Source of the DNA: Ophiosphaerella korrae
Taxonomy: Eukaryota > Ascomycota > Dothideomycetes > Pleosporales > Phaeosphaeriaceae
Reading direction: 5' to 3'
Length of the DNA: 64,000 nucleotides
NCBI GenBank assembly: GCA_028456385.1
Contig: JALNQF010000131.1
Location: forward strand, 1 to 64,000
Made by a program: the position numbers and the translations under genes. Shown here piece by piece: positions 1-10,846 of the stretch; the first letter of the stretch is position 1, and every line of letters starts with the position of its first letter. The notes under the pieces are model-generated. The model searched no databases and was not told the DNA's origin. It worked only from the letters and a program-made list of their open reading frames with translations.

Positions 1-673
1 CTAAAGCTAAATTATAGCGTAAAAATAGTAGGAATAGTTTACTTTAGCTAGTAAGCGTAGGACTCTTTTTAGGTTAGAGCTTACTCTACTACTATAGCTA
101 CAACTACTACGCTCTCTTATAACTAGTTACGCGTAGGTTTAGTTTACTATTGTAGAATTTACGACTAGCTACTAAATTCCTAGCTAGGGCTACTCTACGC
201 TACCTACCCCTTAATACTTATAAATATTAGGCTTACTAGGTCCCTTATATTAATAAACCTACTTATTATAAAGCCTATATCTATAGTAAGTACTTATATA
301 GAGATCTAGCGCTATTAAGTTACTTAGTAGTATTAACTTTACTTTCTCTTATACTATATATAAACACTTTTAGGTTTAATTTTATTAGTATAAAGTAAAA
401 GTAGTAGAAAAGAGTTTATAGTTAATACGTTTTATATATAGAAGTTATATAGGTCTTAATTTTATACTAAAATTAGTAAAAACCTTAGCTCTATACTCTA
501 TAAATAATAATTTCGACTCTAAAAATAGTTAACCTCTTTAACCTTAGCTACTACTACTACTACCTAATAGGTATTATTAGTTAATTAGAGCCCTTTTTAA
601 GCTCTAGGAATTCGCTCTTTAAAAGGAGGGAGACGTATAAGGAAGTTATCCCTTATACCTCTTATTTTCGCAC

Positions 674-812
674 TAATATTAGTAAGTTTATAACTTACTA
701 ATATTGTAAACTTACTAATATATTAGTAAGTTTACAACTTACTAATATTGTAAACTTACTAATATTGTAAACTTACTAATATGTTAGTAAGTTTACAACT
801 TACTAACATTTA
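674..812. repeat. Cluster of short palindromic repeats
   Basis: The word ATTAGTAAGTTTACAACTT and its reverse complement alternate at least three times over about 140 bp, each pair forming a near-perfect ~30 bp hairpin. The units differ by single substitutions. It lies inside the RIP-degraded block and may be a minisatellite of the original element. Confidence 0.7.
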
Positions 813-1746
813 ACTACCTTTCTACTCTTAGTTAGCGCTTAGTAAGCTACTAGGTATATATACCTAGTACTTACTTAGATAGCTTTATTTACTATTTACT
901 CTTTTTAGTTAATTATTAAAACTACCTTATTAAGTTATCTTACGTAAAGTCTACTTTATAATTTCTTTATATACTAAAGAAGCTAGTCTTTAAAGATATC
1001 TAGATATCTAGTAAAGAATTTTATACTTTATTCCTTATATTAAGTAGCTATAGTATACGCTATTACTACCTCTAGGCTATAGTTAATAAGGTTAGAGAGT
1101 AGGTTTAGTAAGTACTTTTTAAAGTACTTCTAGGTAAGAGGTTTATCTATATTTAGATTACGCTTAATATACGTATACTATTATTTACGTAGGTCTCTCT
1201 TAAGATATTATATAACCTAAAAGACTTTATTTTTTTTTACTCTAAAGTCTTAAGGTATAAAGTAAAATACTATTTTATATAAGTAATAGTACTTCTAGTA
1301 TTCTTTTAAAGATTTACTTTTATATACTATAAGCTCTTTAAAGTAAAGTATACGCTTTACGCGCGTATTATTAACTAGAGAGTCTACGTTATACTTTTAA
1401 GAAGTAATAATAGTAACTTTAGAGTTATTCTTAGAGGTTATAGCGCAAAGAGTAGTTTATTCTTATTCTAGACGTATAATCTTATTTTCTAAGGCGTAGA
1501 GTATACGTAGTTAAGCTAATTTATTACGTCTAGTAGTTACTTTATAAATACGTTCTTTAATTATTACTAGTATACTTAGTATACAACCTAGCTACGTACT
1601 ACTTACACTCTATATAGAGTCTTGTTTAACTATTAACTACGTATTTTCTTTTATTATTATAGCTTATTATAAGGAGTATATTATTATTATCTCTAGACTA
1701 TTAGTATAGAAGTATTATTATATTAAGAGGTAGCTAAAAGATAATA

Positions 1747-2003
1747 GTACTTACTATAGGCTATAGGAGATAGTAAAAGGATAATAGATAGTATTTAATA
1801 GTACTACTAGTATCTAAAGAAGAATAATACTTACTTTACTCTTTTTATAAGTATTAAGCCTTTTATACGCCTATATAGCGTACTAGCTCTACTTTAGATT
1901 ATAACTATATAATGTTATAATCTTTAGTATATTAGCCTTGCCTCTAACTTGTACTAGAGTTTATAAGAGTCTTAAGTGTTTAACAAACCCTTATTATATA
2001 CCT
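1747..2003 (+). repeat. Direct repeat copy 1 (heavily mutated)
   Basis: This copy aligns with 2509-2755 over about 250 bp. Most differences are C/T or G/A transitions, and this copy carries the T/A state almost everywhere. It is the more heavily RIP-mutated partner. Confidence 0.75.
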
Positions 2004-2508
2004 AGCCTAATTACGTATAATATAATAGCTTACTTACTACTTAGTATTATAATAAATATAAATATTATTTAAGTTAAAGATTAGAAGAATATATATAGTA
2101 AGATTAAACTCTTATAGCTTTAAATAGTTAAAGAGTTAAGTAGTTATTAAATATAATTTCTTTATAATTAGCTATTTAGCTAGTAAATAGTAAAGTTTAT
2201 TAGTTATTTTATAAAGCTAGTTATAAAGAACTATAAGTTATTATACTTTATATCTCTTTAATTAATATAGTTAAAAAGTACTTTATTTTATTATTAGAGA
2301 TTTATAATATTATAAGAAGTTAATAATCTTTAGTAGAATATAAATCTCTATAACTAGAGCTAAGATTAAATAAGTATAGAACTTAAATAGAATAAAAATA
2401 ACTAAAAGATCTAGTAATCTTATATAAATATATAAACTATCTCTTTTATAGTTACTTCGAATTAATAATTATCTTTTATTTATTTCTAAGCTTATAATCT
2501 TATAATAA

Positions 2509-2755
2509 CTTACTATAAGCTATAAGAGATAGTAAAGAGATAATAAATAGTATTTAAGAGTACTACTAGTATCTAAGAGAAAATAATACTTACTTTACTC
2601 TATTTGTAAGTGTAGAGCCTTTTATGCGCTAGTATAGCGTATTAGCCCTACTCTAGACTACTACTATACAACGTTATGATTTCTAGTGTATCAGCCCCGC
2701 CCCTGACTTGTACCAGAGTTCACAAGAGTCCCGAGTATTCTAAGAACCTTCGTTA
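2509..2755 (+). repeat. Direct repeat copy 2 (right end partly spared)
   Basis: This is the second copy of the repeat at 1747-2003. Its last ~70 bases keep C and G (for example CAGCCCCGCCCCTGACTTG) where copy 1 has T and A, so the mutation load fades toward the edge of the block. It could be the end of an LTR or of another element; 760 bp between copies is too short for a full-length LTR retrotransposon. Confidence 0.7.
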
Positions 2756-3150
2756 CAAAAAGTACTCTATACACAAAGACTCTTAACGCAAACATTTGAA
2801 TCCCAGAATTTGCGACATTGAAAGGTAGCGTTGCTAACATCGCAGAACAAGTCGAGTTGATTCAAATTCCAATCAGGACGCGGTGGGGTTCGGTTGTCCA
2901 AAACGGGAAACAACTTGCGGCTCCGCAAGCGTAACCCACCAAAGTGCACGATTGCACCATTCTCTCGACAGAAGAATATCCCACGGCATGTTCGCTATTG
3001 GTCTATTAGTCCGGAGAGGGGGCCTGGGTGGATTTTTCCCGATTTATATAATGTTTGTGAAGGTACGTCGCTGAATTCTTATTATTACTATCAGTCTTCT
3101 TCCCATCAAGTTTTTTGTATCCGAAAAGGATAAATCAGACAACTTACATC
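2756..3150. other. Promoter region of the GFA gene
   Basis: This is normal-composition DNA between the repeat block and the first gene. Only short open frames occur and none is convincing. It presumably holds the promoter and 5' UTR of the gene starting at 3151. Confidence 0.5.
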
Positions 3151-3723
3151 ATGCCTTCCATTCATCCCTCGATCGACAATGGCATCACCAAGGGCGATCC
3201 CAACAAGTCGGGTGGCAAGCTTTATTGCCACTGCCCTTCGAACAAAGTTGAGGTGATGCTCGGCAGCAACGTCGTGCACAACCACGCATGCGGCTGCTCG
3301 AAATGCTGGAAGCCCGAAGGCGCATTGTTTTCTGTCGTTGGTGTGCTGCCAATTGACAAGGTTTCCGTAACTGCCAACGGCAACAAGTTACATATTATCG
3401 ATGAGAGCGCGGCTATCCAGCGCAATGCATGCAAAGACTGCGGTGTCCATCTCTTTGGTCGAATCGTAAACGACCATCCTTTCAAGGGCCTCGACTTCGT
3501 ACACACCGAGCTGAGCGACAGCAAGGGGTGGCAAGAGCCTCAATTTGCGGCCTTTGTTAGCAGCATCATTGAGCAGGGCTTTCATCCAGAGGGCATGAAC
3601 AAGATAAGAGAGACGTTCAGGAAGCACGGATTGCAGACCTACGATGTGTTGAGCCCGGCATTGATGAATTTGATCGCAACATATACGGGTCAGAAAAATG
3701 GCAGGTTGCCTTCAAAATTGTAG
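3151..3723 (+). CDS. Glutathione-dependent formaldehyde-activating enzyme (GFA/CENP-V family)
   Basis: This 190-residue intronless protein belongs to the GFA zinc family, whose members help condense formaldehyde with glutathione to S-hydroxymethylglutathione in the cytosolic detoxification route. The zinc ligands are visible: CHC at 26-28, CGCSKC at 47-52 and CKDC at 94-97. The N-terminus ([12 protein letters not shown]) and the block [19 protein letters not shown] match fungal GFA proteins closely, and the length is usual for the family. I chose the ATG at 3151. The frame is open a little further upstream but only from a TTG. Catalytic activity in fungal members is inferred from homology, and some GFA proteins may not carry out this reaction. 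Confidence 0.93.
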   Translation: MPSIHPSIDNGITKGDPNKSGGKLYCHCPSNKVEVMLGSNVVHNHACGCSKCWKPEGALFSVVGVLPIDKVSVTANGNKLHIIDESAAIQRNACKDCGVHLFGRIVNDHPFKGLDFVHTELSDSKGWQEPQFAAFVSSIIEQGFHPEGMNKIRETFRKHGLQTYDVLSPALMNLIATYTGQKNGRLPSKL

Positions 3724-4363
3724 ACATAGTTTTTAGATGGATAGAAAAGAGGGGTTTGCGGATGTGTCTTGGCCAACCACTACTTATTTGAAGTTTGATG
3801 ATTGAGCACCGTGATTAATGCGCTACGTCACTTTGGACTCGCGCGGCGAATAAAAACATAAATCGTATCGCGATGCCTTGATTAGTTGTTCAAAATATTG
3901 AGGTTAAGCCCTTTTTAATTTTACTTGACAGCATTTGCGTAGATTGGATAGTTGAAGTTAGTGCTTCTCGTACACAAATTATAAAGAATAAAGTTTGATT
4001 TGTACATTTTGGTTTTGGCTATCTTCTAAGTGTTATAGGTGGGTAGAAACACGAAGAGAAAGATATTTGGAAGCTTCTCCCTAGTTTCAGTTTACAGAGA
4101 GCCTGTGATACCAGGCTTAGCTTCTGGAGTGATTCGGGAAGCATCTTTCATTTTTGTCCGTCCTACATCGCTGGATGATAGGGACCTGTCACGAGCAGAT
4201 GAAAAATATACTTCTTGTAAACAGTTAGGAATTAAAGTTTAGGGCTTAGTGTACTATGGTCTGAAGAGGTATTTGTATCGAAATTGGGTGCGAAATGAGC
4301 TCGTCACCCAGCCAGCCAACCGCACTCTTGGGCGACCCCAATACTTGTTAAAAAAAAAGGCTC
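3724..4363. other. Intergenic, no gene seen
   Basis: This holds the 3' flank of the GFA gene and the downstream flank of the tRNA. A 67-codon open frame at 4039-4242 shows no recognisable features. Confidence 0.5.
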
Positions 4364-4374
4364 AAAAAGAAAAA
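4364..4374 (-). terminator. RNA polymerase III terminator
   Basis: Two runs of five T on the minus strand, separated by one C, begin two bases after the discriminator base of the tRNA gene. This is the standard Pol III stop signal. Confidence 0.85.
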
Positions 4375-4375
4375 T

Positions 4376-4458
4376 TGACCTAACCAGGGGTCGAACCTGG
4401 AATCTCTTGATTACAGCAAATATCGTAGTCAAGCGCCTTGCCATTGGGCCATTAGGCC
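4376..4458 (-). tRNA. tRNA-Arg(ACG) with an 11-nt intron
   Basis: The minus strand folds as a cloverleaf. The acceptor arm GGCCTAA pairs with TTAGGTC (one G-U), and the anticodon stem is CTTGA/TCAAG. The A box (TGGCCCAATGG) and B box (GGTTCGACCCC) are both near consensus, and the discriminator is A. The anticodon loop is 18 nt long. Reading C-T-ACG-A and placing the intron after position 37 leaves 11 nt (TATTTGCTGTA), the canonical intron site. The mature length is 72 nt before CCA. A different split of the loop would change the anticodon, but the body resembles known fungal tRNA-Arg(ACG). Confidence 0.9.
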
Positions 4459-7099
4459 GTCGTGAATTATCAATGGATGAAACCAAAATTATTCAATTAA
4501 TAAACAACTAAAACTGAATTTCTCATATCTCACGCAAGTGTGAAAAGAATCTGAGCTCACTTCCGAATTTACACAAGATTTTTGTCTGGGTGGAGAATTT
4601 TTCCCGCCGGGCGCGGGGTCCCGCAACCAGGTAGAACTAGCTGCAGCGAATTACGGCACCCCACTAGGCCTCCAGTGGACAACTTTGGTGTGCATATCCG
4701 GCGTTCTCATGTCGCCTCGAAGAGATAGTCGCAGCGCAAGTCGCTTCCTAGGGATTTAGTTATTTAGGTACAACTACGTTCCTGAGGCTATGGAGGTTAT
4801 TGATTGCGGCAGTCTGGGCCCGTGAAGTAGGAAGACCCGCCAGCCTCGTGCGTAACTCCAACATCAAACGTGATCAACTATCTAGAGAAAAAAAGAAATA
4901 GATATAATGGGGGGTAGCCCTTATAACGTTGAACTTTGACTTATCAGCTATATTGCGATCGCGACTAGGAATTTGGAATCCTCGAAGTAGGAAAAGAGGC
5001 CCATAGGTATTGACTCTGGACGCCCGGGTATGTGGTCATCATTTGGGATGATAACAATTGCGATAATACACTGGATATTGCACAAGCATGGAGGATAGTG
5101 GTTTGGAGAATGCAATATTGAATTACATAACTTCTGCAAATAGCGAGTCAGTTTGATAGAGACTGTAATGTACTACTGCCCTAGGCATTACTAGTCAATC
5201 TAATCCTTCCTCAATCTCCTCAATGTCGCCTCCTCAATACGTTCTCTTATACCTTACAGAAGGTACATGAAAGAATTAGCTGGCTTGGGTTTCCCCACTC
5301 GTAGTAATGTTGATGGATAAAGCAATATCTACATCCCTTGTATTCAGTTTTGTCCCACATCTACAATTAAGCCTACTTTTACTTTTATCGTGATTTGGTA
5401 GAGGTACAGCAAGGTGAGTACAGGTCAGTGGAGCCTACACGAGCTAATTGGAACTGAAGAAAATGGAAGCAAGCCTGGTTAGATTTGCGACTATCTCTAG
5501 AGCCCTAGGATAGGAATAGATGTCGATGGCTACGCGTCGGGGATGCGGAGTAATGCTGGTTGCCAATCGTGTCAGCTTAGCGGGACTCGCAATTGCGCAT
5601 CCGGGCATCAAGCTCTATTGATAAGAGGAATAAATCTTCTAGCACAGGCACAAAAGTCTGAGACTCACATTAACCTATGCAGATATCGTCCAATAAACCC
5701 TAAATATAATCCGTTCCTGATGTCTTCACCTGCAACTTCCACTACAACTACTTCGGTGATTACGTTCCGTCTTTCACATCCTTCCCCTCGCTTACGCCCT
5801 TGCTGCGAGGTTATTCAGTAGCCATTTCCAAGTCCTTATCAGCTATATGGCGTCTTTACAGTAAGAGATTACGAGCCAATACCCATAGGAAATTACTTTC
5901 GTAATCTCACGGATGCCATCTCAATGTAGAGTACTTCAGGATGTCTTCCTAGAAGCACAGTTCCCATATCTATGCAGGATCTGGTTCGACTCTACAAATT
6001 GCAGCAATGGCTGCCTCGGCAAATGTATCAGTCATGGTGGATGGAAGGGCATCACAGAGTAAGCGTTATCAGAAGCTGCAAGACCGGGTATCCAAATATT
6101 AATTATATTTGCTTATCCACGATTATCGCCATTTGCCCCTCATAGCAGTTCTTGCAATGCTTCTGTCGCTCTCTTTGAACGCCTTCAATTTCCACTTCAA
6201 TCGATCGATGCTTTCAAGGCGACTTCCTTGTTCTCGTAGCACGAAGCATGGATTTATCCTCTCGTTCCATCCTTGATGAGCATAGTAATAATTGTTCTAT
6301 GGGACGATTAAGTCAGCTAAATCAGTGTCTTGGAGAGTTGTGGCAGACCCAATGTTGTGTCGTAGCAGCATGAGGTGTTCCGAACTCTTCACTATCTTTT
6401 TTGTTATAGTTTGGCTCGACAATCAATTCAATTCAATCGATAGAACGAACCATGTATTAACAAGCTGCGGAGGGAAGAAAGAAGCGACGCCAAACGCCTT
6501 CTGCATTAACATGACGTCATAGCCATACAAAATATCATTTTTGAGTAACTTTCCTTGATACTATTGACTAACTGCATTTACTGAGGTAACGTGCCTCCTC
6601 TATTTTCTTCTTATTTTGACGAGGGCGATCTCGTCACGCAATCTGCGGATTGGCAAGGACGGTTCGCGCTTAGTTAACTAGTGCGTCGCGCGAATTGATT
6701 ACTATTCCTCGCATCCCATCCTCGGCTACACAACGCGCACCAGGGACCACCTCCACATTCTGCGTAGAAGTTGTTTACTAACTATGCCGCGGTCATAGAC
6801 TAAGAGTCTACTTTTTGGCCTACTAATTACCTGATTTTACGCTTACTAATACCTGCTCACACATTTCTTACGGCCGATAGTGTTGCTTTGAACTGAACCC
6901 CAGCCGGCACCCAATAGAATTACTTAGACAACATACTCTATATGCCGAGATTTCAATGACTCCAAAGCGTGCGAAGCTTTATCTTTCTAAGCCGATACTA
7001 CTTTCTTCCCTAGCGTCTAACCACTGACCCATTTACATACTTAACCAACACCCTTTCCCCGAGAAAACCCACATTCTCATCACAAACACTTCACAAACC
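4459..7099. other. Long intergenic region, no gene supported
   Basis: About 2.6 kb has only short scattered frames (for example 5543-5821 and 6292-6522) with no domain, no splice pattern and low-complexity translations. The last 300 bases are C/A-rich and are probably the promoter and leader of the MFS gene at 7100. Confidence 0.5.
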
Positions 7100-7352
7100 A
7101 TGAGCCAGTCTACACACAGCACGTCTTCCACGCCCTCCCTCAGCGACATGGAAAAAGGGGACCCGCTACACGCCCCCGCCACAACCCCAACACCCCCATC
7201 CCCCGACCCCGAAAACATCCCTGTACAACCCCCAACCCCCTTCGCAGACTGGACCTCCCCAACCGACCCAGCAAACCCCTACAACTGGCCAACATGGCAA
7301 CGCTTCTACCACGCCCTCGCCCCCGCCTTCCTCGGTTTCGCAGTGTAATTAA

Positions 7353-7383
<31 letters not shown>

Positions 7384-8947
7384 ACATTCCCCCCTTCCAA
7401 TCTAACTTTCCTCCACAGTACATTCGGCACCTCCGTCTACACGCCCTCGGTACCCCTCATATCCACGCACTTCTCGATTTCACACACGACCTCGCTCCTC
7501 GGCCTCACGCTCTTCACCCTCGGCCTAGGTCTCGGCCCGCTGCTCACCGCGCCCCTGAGCGAGGGCCACGGCCGCCGCATCGTCTACCTCGTGTCCACGC
7601 CGGCCTTCATGCTGTTCACGCTGGGCGCAGGCTTCTCGACCTCGTTTGCGAGTCTCGCCGTGTGTCGGTTTTTTGCGGGCTTTGTGGGTAGTGCGGCGCT
7701 GGCGGTGGGCGCGGGGACGAATGCGGATTTGTTTCCACCGCGGCAGCGCGCGCTGGCGACGAGTGTGTTTCTTGCGGCGCCGTTTGCTGGGCCGGCGGTT
7801 GGGTAAGTGGTGCTCCTTTTGCCCCCCCCCCCCTCCCCCCCCCCTCCTCTTTTTTTTAATTGGAAGTTTGCTGATTGTTGGTAGGCCGGTTGTGGGCGGG
7901 TTTGTGGCGCAGTATAAGGGGTGGGCGTGGAGTCAGTGGAGTATGATTTTTGTGGGGTTGGCAGCGTATGCGGTAGTGCTGCCGTCGAAGGAGACGTATA
8001 AACCAGTGATATTGCGGCGGCGCGCGGGGAAGGCAGGGGTGGGGAAGGTGGATGTGGTGCCGGTGGGTGGGAAGAGAAGTGTGGGTTTGAGGAGGGTGGT
8101 GAGGCCGTTGCATATGCTGGTTACAGAGGTGAGTATTCCTTCACCTATGCCATTTGCAGCTGAGCGCGAGAACGACTAACCCCTGAATAGCCCGCAGTGT
8201 TTTTCTTCGCGGCATACACGTCCTTTGCGTTCGGCGTCCTCTTTCTCTTCTTTGCTGCTTTCCCCTTTATATTCCAGCGCCCGCCGTACTCATTCACTCC
8301 CTCGCAAAGCGGGCTAACATTCATCTCCGTCGGCATTGGCGTGCTGCTAGCCTCAATAACCACCATTATGATCGACCGGACAATCTACCAAACCCAACAC
8401 AACAAAGCCGTCTCCCAGGGCCACCCATCTGCCGCCCCTGAACACCGGCTGTACAGTGCGATGGTCGGGTCGGTGGGGATGGTGGTTGGGCTGTTCTGGT
8501 TTGGGTGGTGTGCGCAGGCGGGACGACATTGGGCGCTGTGTTTAGTCGGCGCGGTGCTGTTTACGTGGGGCAACTTGTGTGTTTTTGTGAGTCGTTCTGC
8601 GCAATTCGGATCTTGTACAGGCTAACAAGGGGATGTTGTAGACATCAGCGGCGCTGTATTTGGTGGATGTGTACGGCCCACTCAACGGCGCATCTGCAAT
8701 TGCGGCGAATGGTGTATCGCGGTATACACTCAGTGCTGTGTTTCCGCTTTTTACGCTTCAAAGTATGTATAGCCCTGGAGTATCGATATAGCTGCTAAGT
8801 TTGATGTTAGTGTATGAAGCGCTGGGGATTGGATGGGCTACTTCACTTCTCGGCTTCCTTGCTCTCCTCATGCTGCCCATCCCATGGGTTTTCTACAAAT
8901 GGGGCCCGGCGATCAGACAAAAGAGCAAGTATCCAAGGCCGGAATGA
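7100..8947 (+). CDS. MFS drug:H+ antiporter (DHA1-like), six exons
   Basis: Exons are 7100-7344, 7419-7802, 7885-8128, 8191-8586, 8642-8762 and 8811-8947. All phases agree and give 508 residues. The N-terminal phrase DPANPYNWPTWQRFYHALAP is typical of fungal plasma-membrane DHA1 antiporters and precedes TM1. Motif A-like GHGRRIVYLVS follows TM2. The C-terminal half has YLVDVYGPLNGASAIAANG before the last helices, a strong family signature. Twelve membrane segments are expected, and the role is export of small molecules. Introns 1 and 2 contain long poly-C tracts. It ends 105 bp from the convergent second MFS gene. Substrate is unknown. Confidence 0.9.
7354..7383 (+). repeat. Poly-C tract (30 C) inside an intron
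   Basis: This uninterrupted C30 run sits between the donor at 7345 and the branch-like CTAAC at 7402 of intron 1 of the MFS gene. Intron 2 has a second C-rich tract at 7822-7850, interrupted by a few T. Confidence 0.95.
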
Positions 8948-9052
8948 AGAAACAGCTGCCGAAATAAATTATCCGTGTATACAACGCCATGGTTAAATAA
9001 TGCATGAACGCTCCAAATGGCCAGACCCAAGTATGCGATGCCAACAATTTGT

Positions 9053-10846
9053 CTAACCCAATTCCTCCACCATCTTCTTCCGCCACTCCGCGCCCCAAAT
9101 CCTCATAATAGCAAGCGCGATACACCCCGTAACCAAACTCCACAGCCCAATAATCGTCATAAACCAGCCATTACCAATAGCACTCAGCACCGGTTCTGCA
9201 ATCATAGCGCCCGTAAACGAGAAAATATTTCGCACAAAGTTATTCAGCGCAATGCCGCTCGCGGCACGCTTGGGCATGAATTCGGTCAGCATGGTGTTGA
9301 CCAGGGCAAACAACAACATGGAGCCAACGCCGAAGAAGAAATTTGCAATCATGGGGACAGCTATGTGCACATGGTATTTGGCGGTCCAGCCATACAGAAT
9401 CAGGGCCGTGGGCCATAGGACGGCGGCGATCCATGCGTTCTCACGCATGCGGTCTTCCGGGCGGTAGATGAGTTTGCCGGATTCGTCGTAGCGATTTGCT
9501 TTGCGGGCTTCGCGGGCCATGATGGCGTCGATCCAGCGGCCGCCGAAGACGGAGGCGAGCAGGTAGCCGGCGCTGTTGGGGATGTAGAGGAGGCCGACGA
9601 TGGAAGCGCTGTAGGAGTAGGGGGCTGCCGAGAATGTGGCTTGGATGCTGATGTTGAGGATGTAAAGACAGCCAAAAGTTATGCTGGCGTTGTAGACAGT
9701 GAGAGCGACGGGCGGATATCGGAGCCAGAGGAGGATTTTGAGAGGGTCGATGAAAATTTGGCGCAGGTGCACGAGGAAGGACTTCGTTTTCTGGATAGTA
9801 GAGGTGCGGGTAGAGGTACGGAGGAGTTCTGGTTGGGAAGCTGCTTTCTCAAGATCGGTGTTCGCGGGTTGTGGTGGTGGTGAAAATGCGTGTTTTCTGG
9901 GTAGGGTTTCAGGAAGAGCGAGAATGATAAAGATTAATGTCATTCCGCCATATATGACAAGAAACCATTGCGTACTTCGCCAGCCTAAGCCTGAACCTAG
10001 AGCACCGCCAATGATAGGTGCAAATAGTGGCCCGCAGAGCGGTCCGAGATAGAAGATACCCATTGCTCTTCCTCGCTCTCTTACCTCCCAGATATCAGCA
10101 ATAGTTCCAGCGCCAACCGCTTGTACAGATGCGGCAGCGCCGCCGGAAAATATGCGCATGACGATCAACATCCCTATGCTATTTGAAATGGCCGAGAGTA
10201 TGGCGAACAGGACGAATAAGATAAAAGAGGTGATGTATATTGTTCGACGGCCGAGGCGCTCACTGAAGCTAGACCACCACAAGGGGAAAATGGCCATGCT
10301 AAGCATATACACAGCAACACTCATATTTGTCACCGTATGAGACGCACCGAACGCAACCGCAATCTCTTGAAGGACTGGCATGACGATGGCACTTCCCATT
10401 GGTGCCGCCATGGCGCAGAACGCCACAATGAAGGTGATGAACCATTTTGTTTTTGAGGTGTAATGATATGCATCTTCGACCTCTGGGATCAGGGCAAAGC
10501 GAGCTAAGAAGCCGCGACGTTGCCCACGGGGGATGATAATGGCGTCGGGCGTGACTGATGTTGTTCTTGAGAGCATCGCTGGCCGACCTTTGGGTGTTGC
10601 TGGACGAGCTTCAGGGTCGCATGATGTACGGTCTGAGGAGGTTGAGGCGCCAGATGTTGCTATTGAGATGGCATCTTCTTTTCCGTGAGCATCATGTTCT
10701 TGGATGGTTTCCTCCCTCGCAAATATCCCCCAACCATTTTTGCTACCAAAGTCGTCTTCATGTGTGGCTTGATCAGTTGTGGCTACGCTGTCATGGCTGC
10801 CTTTTCTCGGCGCTGAAGCTCTTGATAACCTTTCCGTGTCGGACAT
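9053..10846 (-). CDS. MFS multidrug transporter, DHA1/QDR-like, intronless
   Basis: One 597-residue frame. Residues 1-130 are a hydrophilic, Ser/Thr-rich cytosolic tail. TM1 starts at about 135, and motif A (FSERLGRRTIY) lies at 194-204. A Gly/Ala-rich TM4-5 region with VQAVGAGTIADIWEVRERG and GPLCGPLFAPIIGG is typical of DHA1 proteins of the Qdr/Dtr group. The central loop (about 320-360) is hydrophilic and the C-half ends with helices near WSLVTGCIALAIMRIWG. The length and 12-helix layout are normal. It converges on the MFS gene at 7100-8947. Substrate specificity cannot be read. Confidence 0.92.
   Translation of the reverse strand: MSDTERLSRASAPRKGSHDSVATTDQATHEDDFGSKNGWGIFAREETIQEHDAHGKEDAISIATSGASTSSDRTSCDPEARPATPKGRPAMLSRTTSVTPDAIIIPRGQRRGFLARFALIPEVEDAYHYTSKTKWFITFIVAFCAMAAPMGSAIVMPVLQEIAVAFGASHTVTNMSVAVYMLSMAIFPLWWSSFSERLGRRTIYITSFILFVLFAILSAISNSIGMLIVMRIFSGGAAASVQAVGAGTIADIWEVRERGRAMGIFYLGPLCGPLFAPIIGGALGSGLGWRSTQWFLVIYGGMTLIFIILALPETLPRKHAFSPPPQPANTDLEKAASQPELLRTSTRTSTIQKTKSFLVHLRQIFIDPLKILLWLRYPPVALTVYNASITFGCLYILNISIQATFSAAPYSYSASIVGLLYIPNSAGYLLASVFGGRWIDAIMAREARKANRYDESGKLIYRPEDRMRENAWIAAVLWPTALILYGWTAKYHVHIAVPMIANFFFGVGSMLLFALVNTMLTEFMPKRAASGIALNNFVRNIFSFTGAMIAEPVLSAIGNGWFMTIIGLWSLVTGCIALAIMRIWGAEWRKKMVEELG

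Larger units (their letters stand above)
1..2755. mobile_element. RIP-degraded repeat DNA (relic of transposable element)
   Basis: The stretch is very AT-rich and made largely of TA-containing words. CA and TG dinucleotides are nearly absent (often none or one per 60 bases) while CG is kept, and no open frame survives. That is the footprint of RIP, which converts CpA to TpA in duplicated DNA of ascomycetes. The normal composition returns abruptly at about 2690-2755. I cannot name the element: no transposase or reverse transcriptase motif can be read. Two internal copies of a ~250 bp direct repeat and a hairpin cluster are listed separately. The left edge lies outside the window. Confidence 0.85.

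Noticed and set aside
1747..2755. Complete LTR retrotransposon bounded by the direct repeats
   Set aside because: Only about 500 bp lies between the copies and no internal domain is readable; a nested or tandem remnant is more likely.
5960..6000. B-box-like GGTTCGACTC
   Set aside because: No pairing T stem, acceptor arm or A box around it, so not a tRNA.
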